NCBI GenBank assembly: GCA_039185015.1
Contig: JBCDAU010000012.1
Span: 74,987 to 138,986 of the forward strand
DNA: 64,000 nucleotides
Direction: 5' to 3'
Source of the DNA: JBCBSZ01 sp039185015
GTDB taxonomy: Bacteria; Actinomycetota; Acidimicrobiia; Acidimicrobiales; Poriferisodalaceae
The position numbers and the translations under genes were made by a program. Of the stretch, positions 25,592 through 36,747 are shown piece by piece. Below the pieces are notes generated by a model. It worked only from the letters and a program-made list of their open reading frames with translations, was not told the DNA's origin and searched no databases. The number at the start of each line of letters is the position of its first letter. Positions within the stretch are counted from its first letter, which is position 1.

Positions 25592-26968
25592 GTGGCCGAC
25601 ATCACGATCACCGAGAACGCGTACCTCGCGGGCAACTACGCCCCCGTCGAGGAGGAGGTCACCACCCACGACCTACCGGTCGACGGTGAGCTGCCCCGCG
25701 AGCTCGAGGGCCGGTACCTGCGCAACGGCCCGAACCCGATGGACGCCCCCGATCCCTCGACCCACCACTGGTTCATGGGTGACGGCATGGTGCACGGCGT
25801 ACGCCTCCGCGACGGCCGGGCGGAGTGGTACCGCAACCGGTACGTCGGGTCACCAGCGGTGAACTCGGCCCGCGGTCGGAGCGACATCGCCGGGCCGAAC
25901 TGGAGCGGCACCGGGACCGGACCGAACACCAACGTCGGCGGCTTCGCCGGCACCACCTGGGCGATGGTCGAAGCCGGCGGCACCCCCGTCGAGCTGACCT
26001 ACGAGCTCGAGAGCATCGCCCGCAACGACTTCAACGGCACCCTCCCGGGCGCGTTCAGCGCCCACCCGAAGTTCGACCCCGCCACCGGCGAGCTCCACGC
26101 GATGACCTACGCCTGGGCCCAGTGGCTCGATCACGTCCAGTACGTCGTCGTCGGGCCCGATGCGACGGTGTCCCGCACCGTGGACATCCCGCTGCCGGGC
26201 ATGACGATGCTCCACGACATGTCGCTCACGAACCGCTTCGCGATCGTCTACGACCAGCCGTGCACCGTCGACCTCGACCTCGCGTTCGCCGGTCGCTTCC
26301 CGTTCCGCTGGGACCCCGACTACGGCAACCGGGTCGGGCTGCTGCCACGGGAGGGGAATGCCGAGGACATCATCTGGATCGACGTCCCCAACGGATACTC
26401 CTTCCACCCGATGAACGCCTACGACGCCGAGGACGGCACGGTCGTCATCGACCTCTGCAACTACGACGTGATGTTCGACCAGGACATCCTCGGCCCCTTC
26501 GGCGACGGCGGGCAGGCCCGGCTCGAGCGATGGGTGCTCGACCCCGACCGCCGCACCGCCTCGATCACCGTGATCGACGAGACAGCCAACGAGTTCCCCC
26601 GCCACCGCGGTTCGCTCTCGACCCGGCCGTACCGCTTCGGCTACTGCGTGGCGCCGTCGCCCGATCCGGCCGACAGCTGGCCCGTCGTCAAGCACGACCT
26701 GGTCTCCGGTGCCCGTGAGACCTTCGACCACGGGCCCGGCCGGGCCGCCGGAGAGGTCGTCTTCGTGCCGAAGGCCGACGACGACGCCGAGGACGCCGGC
26801 TGGCTCGTTGGCCTGGTGCACGACCAGGGCGAGCAGCGCACGGAGCTCTCCGTGCTCGACGCGCAGGACCTCGCTCGGGGTCCGGTCGCGACCGTCCACC
26901 TCCCCCAGCGGGTGCCCTTCGGCTTCCACGGCAACTGGGTCTCGGACTCCTCGGTCTCCCCCGACTGA
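25592..26968 (+). CDS. Carotenoid oxygenase (RPE65/CCD family)
   Basis: A 458-residue non-haem iron dioxygenase, normal length. All four iron-binding histidines are in conserved contexts: H158 (SAHPKFD), H208 (MLHDMS), H272 (SFHPMNAY) and H446 (FGFHGNW). The N-terminal LRNGPNPM and HWFMGDGMVHGV blocks are typical. Such enzymes cleave carotenoids, stilbenes or lignin-type double bonds to aldehydes. The GTG start has a GAGGAGA ribosome binding site. Control by the divergent TetR is likely. The substrate is not evident; no carotenoid biosynthesis gene is nearby. Confidence 0.92.
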   Translation: MADITITENAYLAGNYAPVEEEVTTHDLPVDGELPRELEGRYLRNGPNPMDAPDPSTHHWFMGDGMVHGVRLRDGRAEWYRNRYVGSPAVNSARGRSDIAGPNWSGTGTGPNTNVGGFAGTTWAMVEAGGTPVELTYELESIARNDFNGTLPGAFSAHPKFDPATGELHAMTYAWAQWLDHVQYVVVGPDATVSRTVDIPLPGMTMLHDMSLTNRFAIVYDQPCTVDLDLAFAGRFPFRWDPDYGNRVGLLPREGNAEDIIWIDVPNGYSFHPMNAYDAEDGTVVIDLCNYDVMFDQDILGPFGDGGQARLERWVLDPDRRTASITVIDETANEFPRHRGSLSTRPYRFGYCVAPSPDPADSWPVVKHDLVSGARETFDHGPGRAAGEVVFVPKADDDAEDAGWLVGLVHDQGEQRTELSVLDAQDLARGPVATVHLPQRVPFGFHGNWVSDSSVSPD

Positions 26969-27048
26969 GCCGTCGCTCGGCCGGGGCCGTCCGGACCCAC
27001 GCCGGGCGATGACGACACCTCTGGCTCGTCCGGGCCCCGCCGGGGACG

Positions 27049-27054
27049 TACCGT
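27049..27054 (+). promoter_or_regulatory. -10 box TACCGT before a micro-ORF
   Basis: TACCGT ends 7 nt before the ATG at 27062, the same geometry as other leaderless starts in this window. Confidence 0.4.
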
Positions 27055-27061
27055 GTGGGCG

Positions 27062-27091
27062 ATGAGTCGGTCTGACCTCGGGCGCCCATGA
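27062..27091 (+). CDS. Possible 9-residue leader peptide (MSRSDLGRP)
   Basis: A start codon placed 7 nt after a TACCGT box opens a nine-codon frame (MSRSDLGRP, stop at 27089-27091), 40 nt before the CNNM/CBS transporter gene and in a different frame. The position fits a regulatory upstream ORF. The remaining spacer (27092-27131) is GC-rich with the inverted pair GGACCC/GGGTCC (27108-27113, 27124-27129). There is no homology support, so this is tentative. Confidence 0.3.
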   Translation: MSRSDLGRP

Positions 27092-27131
27092 CACAGGCGC
27101 CATCCGCTGGACCCGGGGCATCGGGGTCCGG

Positions 27132-28427
27132 GTGAGCGGCATCTGGTTCCAGCTCGCGCTGGTCGCCGCGCTGGTCTTGCTCAACGCCGTGTTCGCCGGC
27201 TCCGAGATGGCGCTGGTCTCGCTGCGCGAAGGCCAGCTCCAGCGCCTCGAGAACGAGTCATCTCGGGGCAAGGTCCTCGGACGGCTCGCCCGCGACCCGA
27301 ACCGCTTCCTCGCCACGATCCAGGTCGGCATCACCCTCGCCGGCTTCCTCGCTTCGGCGTCCGCTGCGGTCTCGCTCGCCGAACCGCTCGAAGAACCGTT
27401 GTCATTCCTCGGCGGAGCGGCGCGCCCCGGCTCGATCTTCGTCGTCACGATCGCGCTCTCGTACCTCACGCTGGTGCTCGGCGAGCTCGCCCCGAAGCGG
27501 CTGGCGATGCAGCGCTCGGAGGGCTGGGCGCTGCTCGTGGCCCGGCCGCTGTCCGGGCTGTCCCGGATCGCCCGTCCGGCGATCTGGCTGCTGTCGGTGT
27601 CGACCGATCTGGTGGTCCGGGTCCTCGGTGGCGACCCCAACCAGGAGCGCGAGGCGGTCACCGAGGCCGAGCTGCGCGACATGGTCCGGACGCAGGAGTC
27701 GTTCACCCTGCAGCAGCGGACGATCATCAGCGGCGCCTTCGAGATCGCCGACCGGCGACTGAGCGAGGTGATGCGGCCCCGCCCCGACGTGGTCACCCTC
27801 GACGCCGAGACGTCCTGCCCCGAGGCGCTGGCCGAGCTGGCGGCCTCCGGGCACTCGCGGGCCCCGGTGTGCGTCAACGGCACGCTGGACGAGACCGTCG
27901 GCGTCGTCCACCTCCGAGACCTGCTGCTCGACGAGCCCGGGTGCGTCGCCCGCGACGTCGCCAACCCTGCGGTCGTGCTCCCCGAGAGCGCCGGCGTGCT
28001 CGATGCGCTCCGCACGATGCAGACCGAGCGGACCCAGCTCGCCCTCGTCGTGAGCGAGCACGGCGGCGCCGAGGGGATCGTGACGGTCGAGGACCTGATC
28101 GAGGAGGTCGTCGGCGAGATCCACGACGAAACCGATCATGATCTCGAGGCGCTGCACCAGGAGGCCGACGGCAGCCTCGTGCTGACGGGCCGCTTCCCGG
28201 CCCACGAGCTCCCCGAGGTCGGCATCTCGATCCCCGAGGGCGACTACGCCACGATCGCCGGGTTCCTCCTGTCCGAGCTGGGACGGGTCCCGAAGGAGCC
28301 GGGCGACGTCGTCGAGCACGGCCGCTGGCGCTTCGAGATCATCGAGGTCGACGAGCGGGCCATCGCATCGGTCAGGGCCACCCAGCTGGAGGAGCCGGAC
28401 GAGCCGGACGACGACGACGGCGAGTAG
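27132..28427 (+). CDS. Hemolysin C/CorC-type CNNM-CBS membrane protein
   Basis: A 431-residue protein with the canonical layout: an N-terminal DUF21/CNNM membrane domain (NAVFAGSEMALVSLREGQLQRLE at 18-40, ATIQVGITLAGFLASASAAVSLAEPL near 63-88), two CBS domains (MRPRPDVVTLDAETSCPEAL and VVLPESAGVLDALRTMQTER regions), and a C-terminal CorC_HlyC domain (DGSLVLTGRFPAHELPE). Relatives handle Mg2+/Co2+ efflux or Mg2+ homeostasis; the hemolysin name is historical. The GTG start at 27132 is the first in frame giving the full membrane domain. A micro-ORF precedes it. Confidence 0.9.
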   Translation: MSGIWFQLALVAALVLLNAVFAGSEMALVSLREGQLQRLENESSRGKVLGRLARDPNRFLATIQVGITLAGFLASASAAVSLAEPLEEPLSFLGGAARPGSIFVVTIALSYLTLVLGELAPKRLAMQRSEGWALLVARPLSGLSRIARPAIWLLSVSTDLVVRVLGGDPNQEREAVTEAELRDMVRTQESFTLQQRTIISGAFEIADRRLSEVMRPRPDVVTLDAETSCPEALAELAASGHSRAPVCVNGTLDETVGVVHLRDLLLDEPGCVARDVANPAVVLPESAGVLDALRTMQTERTQLALVVSEHGGAEGIVTVEDLIEEVVGEIHDETDHDLEALHQEADGSLVLTGRFPAHELPEVGISIPEGDYATIAGFLLSELGRVPKEPGDVVEHGRWRFEIIEVDERAIASVRATQLEEPDEPDDDDGE

Positions 28428-28438
28428 CGGCGGCTCGC

Positions 28439-29167
28439 TCAGGCGGGGACCGACACTGACCTCACCTCGGCCATCCCAACCTGCTCGAGACTACGGATCA
28501 GCCACCAGCCGGGATCGACCTCACCCTCGGCGAACGCGAAGTTGGCCGCCGTCGGCCGGTGGTGGTGGTTGTTGTGGAGCCCCTCACCGGCGATCAGCCA
28601 GGCGAGCAGCTGGACGTTGGTCGCGCTGTTGTCGTGGGGCCGGTCGCCGAAGGTGTGGGTCACCCCGTTGATCAGGCCGCCACCGGCCACGTAGGCCACG
28701 ATGTGCGCCGCCATGATCGCGGCGGCCCGCCGCCCTCCGAGCAACCGGCCGAGCACGACCGTCGTGACGCCGAGACCGGCGAGACCGGACCGGAAGACGG
28801 TGCGGTCGAGGTGGTCGGGTGGAAGGTCGCGGGTGTAGCGCTCGACCATCTCGGTGTCGGCGGCCGCCTTCCGGTACAGCGCGACGTTCGCGAGCAGCAC
28901 CCGTCGCCAACCGAGCAGCGCCGGCGAGTGCGGGTCGAGCTCGGTGTCGAGCTTGGCGTGGTGGCGCCGGTGCACAGCGACCCACTCACGCCGGTCGATC
29001 CCGGTGGTGAGCCACAGGACCGAGCGGAAGCCGCGATCGGCAGCGGGACGGACCCGGAGGGCCCGATGCGTCAGCGCCCGGTGCAGGTACACGCTGGTGG
29101 CGAGGTTTGCGGCGGTGGTCAGCGCTGCGGCGGTCCCGACGCTGGCGAGCTTGCTGCGAAACGACAC
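28439..29167 (-). CDS. Acyl-CoA (delta-9 type) fatty acid desaturase
   Basis: A 242-residue di-iron membrane desaturase. The three histidine boxes are H29xxxxH34, HRRHH at 66-70 and HNNHH near 196-200, with membrane segments between. Order and spacing match OLE1/stearoyl-CoA desaturases. It is shorter than eukaryotic forms but usual for bacteria. It would introduce a double bond into acyl-CoA or lipid acyl chains. The GTG start is placed by a minus-strand TACGGT box 6 nt upstream. It is convergent with the CNNM gene (11-bp gap) and likely monocistronic. Confidence 0.9.
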   Translation of the reverse strand: MSFRSKLASVGTAAALTTAANLATSVYLHRALTHRALRVRPAADRGFRSVLWLTTGIDRREWVAVHRRHHAKLDTELDPHSPALLGWRRVLLANVALYRKAAADTEMVERYTRDLPPDHLDRTVFRSGLAGLGVTTVVLGRLLGGRRAAAIMAAHIVAYVAGGGLINGVTHTFGDRPHDNSATNVQLLAWLIAGEGLHNNHHHRPTAANFAFAEGEVDPGWWLIRSLEQVGMAEVRSVSVPA

Positions 29168-29188
29168 GGGCGGACCGTAGCCCGGCCA

Positions 29189-30064
29189 TCATGCGCTCGC
29201 CTCGGTCCGCTCCTCGAGCGCGCGCCACCACCGCTGCGCGTGCGGGACCAGGCGAGCGCGCTCCTCGGCGAACCGGCGAGCGGCGGAGCTGCCGACCCAC
29301 CCGTCGGGCAGGAGCTCGTCGGGCAGGTCCGGATCGAGGAACGGGAACCGTCGCCAGTCGTGGACCAGTCGAATGAGGCGCTCGACGGCGCAGTCATCGG
29401 AACGAGGGGCGCCACCAGACCGATCGACCTCGGCGAGGAACGACCGGTAGCTGGACGCCAGCGCCGGCAGATCCCAGGCCCGAGCGGCGAGGTCCGCGCC
29501 GGTGCCCATCGCACCGACCTCGGCGCGAAACGACATCGCCTCGACCCCGAGACCGGCGAGCGCGGCGACCGCAGCGGCCTCGCGGTCGATCCACGGGCAC
29601 ACCCACAGCCCATTGCCGATCGAACCGAACCCAGCCCAGCTGAGCGCCTGCCCCATCCGGTAACGAGTGGACCGATCACGTTCGGGCACCGTGGCGACCA
29701 CCACGACCCATCGACCGTCCCAATCCGGCCGGCCCTGGCCGAAGCCATAGATCCGCTCGGCGCCCGCACCGAGCAGCGCTGCCGACCCGTCGGTCAGCCG
29801 CCACCGCGTGCGCCGGCCGTGCCGCTCCCGCTCCAACCACCCCTCGTCGGCGAGCCGCGAGAGGGCCTGGCGTGCTGCCTTGTCCCGCACCCCGAGGAGC
29901 TCGAGCGCTCCGAGCAGCGGACGGGTCCAGGCCGCACCGCCGGCGGGGAGGACGAGCTCGCCGAGCACCGTGACGAGCAGCCCGCGCGTCGAGTCGGCCT
30001 GCGCCGTGCCGTCGCGTCGAGCACCGAGGACGGGGGCCAACGACTCCGTTCGGGGCGACGCCAT
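29189..30064 (-). CDS. PaaX family transcriptional regulator
   Basis: A 291-residue protein in three PaaX parts: an N-terminal winged helix (LVTVLGELVLPAGGAAWTRP, LLGVRDKAARQALSRLADEGWL), a Cas2-like central part (RWVVVVATVPERDRSTRYRM) and a C-terminal helical part (RLVHDWRRFPFLDPDLPDELLPDGW). PaaX represses phenylacetyl-CoA catabolism and binds aryl-CoA. Here it diverges from boxC/boxB, so benzoyl-CoA or a relative is a reasonable ligand (inference). The ATG at 30064 is preceded by a minus-strand TATGAT box (plus 30071-30076) 6 nt away. Confidence 0.88.
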   Translation of the reverse strand: MASPRTESLAPVLGARRDGTAQADSTRGLLVTVLGELVLPAGGAAWTRPLLGALELLGVRDKAARQALSRLADEGWLERERHGRRTRWRLTDGSAALLGAGAERIYGFGQGRPDWDGRWVVVVATVPERDRSTRYRMGQALSWAGFGSIGNGLWVCPWIDREAAAVAALAGLGVEAMSFRAEVGAMGTGADLAARAWDLPALASSYRSFLAEVDRSGGAPRSDDCAVERLIRLVHDWRRFPFLDPDLPDELLPDGWVGSSAARRFAEERARLVPHAQRWWRALEERTEASA

Positions 30065-30088
30065 CACCGCATCATATTCCACAAGTGG

Positions 30089-30116
30089 TTGACGAGCCAC
30101 CAACGATACGTAGTAT
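30089..30116 (+). promoter_or_regulatory. Sigma70-like promoter for boxCB
   Basis: TTGACG (30089-30094), a 16-nt spacer and TAGTAT (30111-30116) are followed by a ~27-nt leader with an AGGGGG ribosome binding site at 30139. CCAC-AA-GTGG at 30079-30088 just upstream is a possible half of a PaaX operator. Confidence 0.55.
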
Positions 30117-30148
30117 GTCTGCAGGCCGACGGACCACCAGGGGGACCC

Positions 30149-31816
<1,668 letters not shown>

Positions 31817-31817
31817 G

Positions 31818-33233
<1,416 letters not shown>

Positions 33234-33240
33234 GCGGCTG

Positions 33241-33328
33241 ACCCGCCGACGCGGGTGAGGCCGCCCCCGGCGGACGGGGACGGCCTCGGGAAAACGCGAA
33301 CGAGGCCGGCCCCGGAGGGTCGGCCTCG
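33241..33328. terminator. Triple hairpin between boxB and the KGASWA gene
   Basis: Three stems are visible: ACCCGC-CGAC-GCGGGT (33241-33256); GAGGCCG plus CCCC pairing with GGGG plus CGGCCTC (33257-33287); and CGAGGCCGGCCC pairing with GGGTCGGCCTCG (33301-33328, 11 of 12). Read on the minus strand the last stem is followed by TTCGCGTTTTCC, so it is a credible terminator for the KGASWA gene. The first two suit boxB. Confidence 0.6.
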
Positions 33329-33363
33329 TCGCCGGGCGGCTCGGGCGGAGCCATGCGGAATGA

Positions 33364-33489
33364 TCAGGCCCAGCTGACGCCCTTGGCCCAGCTCGCACCC
33401 TTCGCCCAGCTCGCACCCTTGGCCCAGCTGGCACCCTTGGCCCAGCTCGCACCCTTTGCCCAGCTCGCACCCTTGGTCTGCATCGTCAT
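33364..33489 (-). CDS. 41-residue KGASWA hexapeptide-repeat peptide
   Basis: A small gene: MTMQT followed by six tandem hexapeptides, five KGASWA and a final KGVSWA, then stop. An AAGGA ribosome binding site lies about 5 nt upstream of the ATG. The six 18-bp units differ almost only at third codon positions (GCG/GCC for the first Ala, GCA/GCC/GCG for the last, GGT/GGC), with one Ala-to-Val change, so the peptide is under selection. K and W are spaced as KxxxW in each unit, the spacing crosslinked in streptide-type RiPPs. No maturase is visible nearby. GASW-type repeats also occur, as I recall, at the ends of some actinobacterial S8 peptidases. Function unknown. Confidence 0.75.
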   Translation of the reverse strand: MTMQTKGASWAKGASWAKGASWAKGASWAKGASWAKGVSWA

Positions 33490-33590
33490 CGATCCTTCGT
33501 CTCGGTGGGCGCTCCGCTGTGGTGTCTCGCAGCGCCTCGTGTGGTGTGACATCACGATGCGACAGATCCCGGCCGAGCGGATCGGTCAGA

Positions 33591-33636
33591 TGACGTATCC
33601 GCGACGTACGTCATGACGTAGTTCTGCGTACGTCGG
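33591..33636. promoter_or_regulatory. Two tandem 23-bp operator-like repeats
   Basis: TGACGTA-N7-CGTACGTC-type units lie head to tail at 33591-33613 and 33614-33636. The first contains the palindrome GACGTACGTC (33603-33612). A third CGTACGT lies at 33667-33673. They occupy the shared 271-bp control region between the KGASWA gene and the divergent LuxR gene. A spacing of about two helical turns fits cooperative binding of a dimeric regulator, most simply the LuxR protein. A TACGGT box at 33721 may be the -10 for luxR. Confidence 0.55.
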
Positions 33637-33760
33637 TCCGAGGCGAGGACACTTTCGACCCCTTTCCGTACGTTTTCGTGCCACACCTGTTGCCAGGCTG
33701 TTGTGCGTCTACCGCTCAAGTACGGTCAGGGGCACCGGACACCCGAACAAGACTGTCTCG

Positions 33761-36730
33761 ATGCCAGCTGCAGCCCCCGGGGTCGGTGACGAGCTGGTCG
33801 GCCGAGAGGCCGAACTGGCCCGCCTCCGCGACCTCGCCGATCTCTCGGTCGAGCACGGGGCCCAGCTCGCCCTCGTGACCGGTGAGGCGGGCATCGGCAA
33901 GACCACGATGACCTCGGCGTTCGTCCGCAGCCTCGCCGAGTCCGGCTGGGGCGCCCACGTCGGGCACAGCATCGAGTACGCCGACCGGACCCTCCCCCTC
34001 GGACCGATCATCGCGATCGTGAGCTCGGTCCTGCGAGGCGACGCGGACGACACGGACGCCCTCGTCGGTCCCCACCGGGCCGACCTCGCCGCCCTCTTAC
34101 CCGAGCTCGACTGGGGCGACCAGGGCGTCGATGCGGGCAGCGACGTCGGGCGACTCTTCGACGCCATCACCCACCTGCTCATCGCCGCGGCCCGCCGCCG
34201 GCCGCTGGTCCTGGTCGTCGAGGACATCCACTGGGCCGATGCGGCGACCCGTGACGTGCTCTCCTCGCTCGTCCACACCCTGCGGGACGCGCGCGTGCTG
34301 ATCCTGGTCACGGAGCGGGCCGGCGCGACCAGCCGCGACCACCCGCTCCGGGGCTGGATCGCCGAGATGCGCCGCCTCGTCAACGCCCACGCGCTCGAGC
34401 TGAGCGGCCTGACCCGGGGCGAGCTCGAGGAACAGGCCACCCGTCTGCTCGACGAGCACCCCGACCCCGCCCTCATCGACGACCTGGTCGAGCGGACCGG
34501 CGGCAACCCCTACTTCTCCCGTGAGCTGGTGCTCACCCGACAGAGCGGCGGCATGGCGCTGCCCGTCTCGCTCGTCGAGTTCCTGACCGCACGGGTGAAC
34601 CGGCTGGAGGCCGACGAACGGGAACTGCTCCGAGCCCTCGCCGTGGTCGGCGGCGTCGCCGACCACCGCCTCCTCGCGGCGATGCTGCCCGACCTCGACG
34701 TCAGCCGGCTGCTCCGCAGCCTCTTCGACGCCTCCATCCTCGAGGTCTCCGGGAACGAGCTGGCCTTCGGCCACGCCCTGCTCCGTGAGGCCATCCTCCG
34801 AGAGGTCCTGCCCTTCGAGGCCGAAGACCTCCATCGCAGCGCCGCCGAGGCGATCGAGGCCGACCCACGTCGGGGTGAGTCGTTGAGCGACCTCACCAGC
34901 CTGGCGGTGCACTGGTCGAACGCCGGCGACCACGATCGCAGCCTCGCCGCAGCCGTCCGAGCCGCAGAGGCCGCGGCCGCCGTCGCCGCGAGCGAGGCCG
35001 CCGCCGAGCTGTCGTTGCAGGCCCTCCACGAGTGGCCGGCGGCCGGCGACCCCGAGGCATTGACCGGCACGACCAGGCTGGAGCTGCTCACCGACACCGC
35101 CGACCGGCTCGCGGCGTGCCTCCGAAGCACCGAGGCCCTCGCGATGGTCGACGAGGCGCTGGCCGGGTGGGCCCGCCAGCTCCGTCCGGCCGAGCGAGCC
35201 CTGCTGCTCGCGTGGAAGGCCCCCGTCCACTGGCACATGGGCAACCCCGACGAGACGGCTCGCCTGCTCGTCGAGGCCGAGCAGCTGGTCGACGACGACG
35301 TGTCGGCCGCCGCTGCTCAGGTCCACCACCGCATCTCCAAGCAGGCGCTCGCCGACGGACTCGTGACGCCCGCGCTGGCCGCAGCCGAGCGGGCCATCAG
35401 CATCGCCGAGAGCGAGGGCCCCGAGGTCGCGCTCGTCGAGGCCATGACGGCCAAGGCGTTGGCGGTCGGTGTCACCTCCGACCTGGACGCCGGGGTCGAG
35501 CTCGCCCGCGACGCCCGGGCCACGGCGCTGCGCCAGCACCTCGTCCCCCAGGTCGCCAACGCGTTCCGGACCGAGATGCTCATCATCGTGTTCCAGGCGG
35601 GCAGGACGGAGGACTCGCTCGAGGTCTCCCGGCAAGCCCTGGCCTACGCCGAGCTGCACTGCGGTCCGAGGTGGCGAGCCGAGCTGCAACTCGACCTCTG
35701 CTTCGGCTACCTCGACGCCGGCCGGTACGCTGAGGCCGAAACCCTCCTCGATCAGCTGCTCGAGACCGAGCTCGAGGACCTCGCCAGCCTGACCGTGCTG
35801 CAGTCCTCGGCCGTACACGCGCTGGGCATCGGCGACCTCGACCGGGCGGCCACCCACCTCGACCGAGCCGACGAGATCGCCGACCGATACCAGTCCTCGC
35901 AGGAGACCGGGTTTCAGGCGCGACTCCGCTCCGAGCTGGCCCGACGACGGGCTCGGCCCGACGAGGCGCTCCACCACGTCGACATCGCACTGGAGCTGCA
36001 CTTGTCCGGCGACAACCTCACCTACACCCGCGAAGCGATCGTCGAGAAGCTCCGCGTCCTGCGGCTGCGGCGCGACAGCGGGCTCGACGATCCACCCGAG
36101 GTGGTGGACGACATCGCCGCACAGGTGGAGGGGTTCGACGACGACGGCGTGGCCAACCGCGCCATGCGAGCCCAGATGGACCTCGAGCTCGCAGCGCTCC
36201 GCGGAGACGTCGACGTCGAGCAGGGTGAGGCTGCGGCGGAGGCGCTCGAGGCCGTGGGCTACCTCCACGAGGCGGCGCAGGCGCTGCTGCTCGTCGCCGA
36301 GCGCCTGGCGTCGACCAACGACGATGCCGAACCCGTGGTGCGCCGCCTCGCCGACCTCACCGCCCAGCACGGCATGACGGTCCTCGCCGAGCGGACGCGC
36401 TCGCTGGCCGCCGTCTCCCGCATCGACCTGACCGACGGTGAGGTCGATCAGACCCCGGCGACCGACGGCGCTCCAGCTCCGCTCCCGCTGCAGTTGACGC
36501 CCCGCGAGGTGGAGGTGATGGCGCTGGTCGCCGAAGGCCTCACCAACAAGGCGATCGGCGAACGCCTCTTCCTCAGCCACCGCACGGTGAGCACCCACAT
36601 CTCCAACCTCCTCGCCAAGCTGGGCGTCGCCAACCGGGGCGAGGCCGCGGCCGCCTTCCACCGGCTCGGGCTCGCCGAGGTCATCGACCTCCGCGACTCC
36701 GAGCAGGCGTCCGAGTCGAGGGCGGGCTGA
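33761..36730 (+). CDS. LAL-type LuxR family regulator with AAA ATPase domain
   Basis: A 989-residue large ATP-binding LuxR regulator. Walker A GEAGIGKTT at 41-49 follows the typical LVGREAELARLRDL start, and Walker B LVLVVEDIHWAD lies near 155. A long TPR-like helical region (about 400-880) leads to a C-terminal LuxR helix-turn-helix (LTPREVEVMALVAEGLTNKA, then HRTVSTHISNLLAKLGV, ~912-970). LAL regulators resemble MalT and often control secondary-metabolite or peptide loci. The ATG at 33761 is preferred to an upstream GTG because the conserved N-terminus starts just after it. It is divergent from the KGASWA gene; the MFS gene follows after 17 nt. Confidence 0.9.
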   Translation: MPAAAPGVGDELVGREAELARLRDLADLSVEHGAQLALVTGEAGIGKTTMTSAFVRSLAESGWGAHVGHSIEYADRTLPLGPIIAIVSSVLRGDADDTDALVGPHRADLAALLPELDWGDQGVDAGSDVGRLFDAITHLLIAAARRRPLVLVVEDIHWADAATRDVLSSLVHTLRDARVLILVTERAGATSRDHPLRGWIAEMRRLVNAHALELSGLTRGELEEQATRLLDEHPDPALIDDLVERTGGNPYFSRELVLTRQSGGMALPVSLVEFLTARVNRLEADERELLRALAVVGGVADHRLLAAMLPDLDVSRLLRSLFDASILEVSGNELAFGHALLREAILREVLPFEAEDLHRSAAEAIEADPRRGESLSDLTSLAVHWSNAGDHDRSLAAAVRAAEAAAAVAASEAAAELSLQALHEWPAAGDPEALTGTTRLELLTDTADRLAACLRSTEALAMVDEALAGWARQLRPAERALLLAWKAPVHWHMGNPDETARLLVEAEQLVDDDVSAAAAQVHHRISKQALADGLVTPALAAAERAISIAESEGPEVALVEAMTAKALAVGVTSDLDAGVELARDARATALRQHLVPQVANAFRTEMLIIVFQAGRTEDSLEVSRQALAYAELHCGPRWRAELQLDLCFGYLDAGRYAEAETLLDQLLETELEDLASLTVLQSSAVHALGIGDLDRAATHLDRADEIADRYQSSQETGFQARLRSELARRRARPDEALHHVDIALELHLSGDNLTYTREAIVEKLRVLRLRRDSGLDDPPEVVDDIAAQVEGFDDDGVANRAMRAQMDLELAALRGDVDVEQGEAAAEALEAVGYLHEAAQALLLVAERLASTNDDAEPVVRRLADLTAQHGMTVLAERTRSLAAVSRIDLTDGEVDQTPATDGAPAPLPLQLTPREVEVMALVAEGLTNKAIGERLFLSHRTVSTHISNLLAKLGVANRGEAAAAFHRLGLAEVIDLRDSEQASESRAG

Positions 36731-36747
36731 GCCACGACCGCACCTCG

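Noticed and set aside
28559..30148. Long N-terminal extension of BoxC
   Set aside because: The upstream part overlaps the PaaX and desaturase genes in antisense; BoxC homology, promoter and ribosome binding site place the start at 30149.
33353..33616. 87-codon plus-strand frame reading AQLAPL-type repeats opposite the KGASWA gene
   Set aside because: Unit differences are amino-acid changes (L/F) in this frame but synonymous on the minus strand, and no ribosome binding site precedes it.
34097..36661. 854-codon minus-strand frame opposite the LuxR-LAL gene
   Set aside because: Low-complexity antisense shadow; the plus strand has Walker and HTH motifs.
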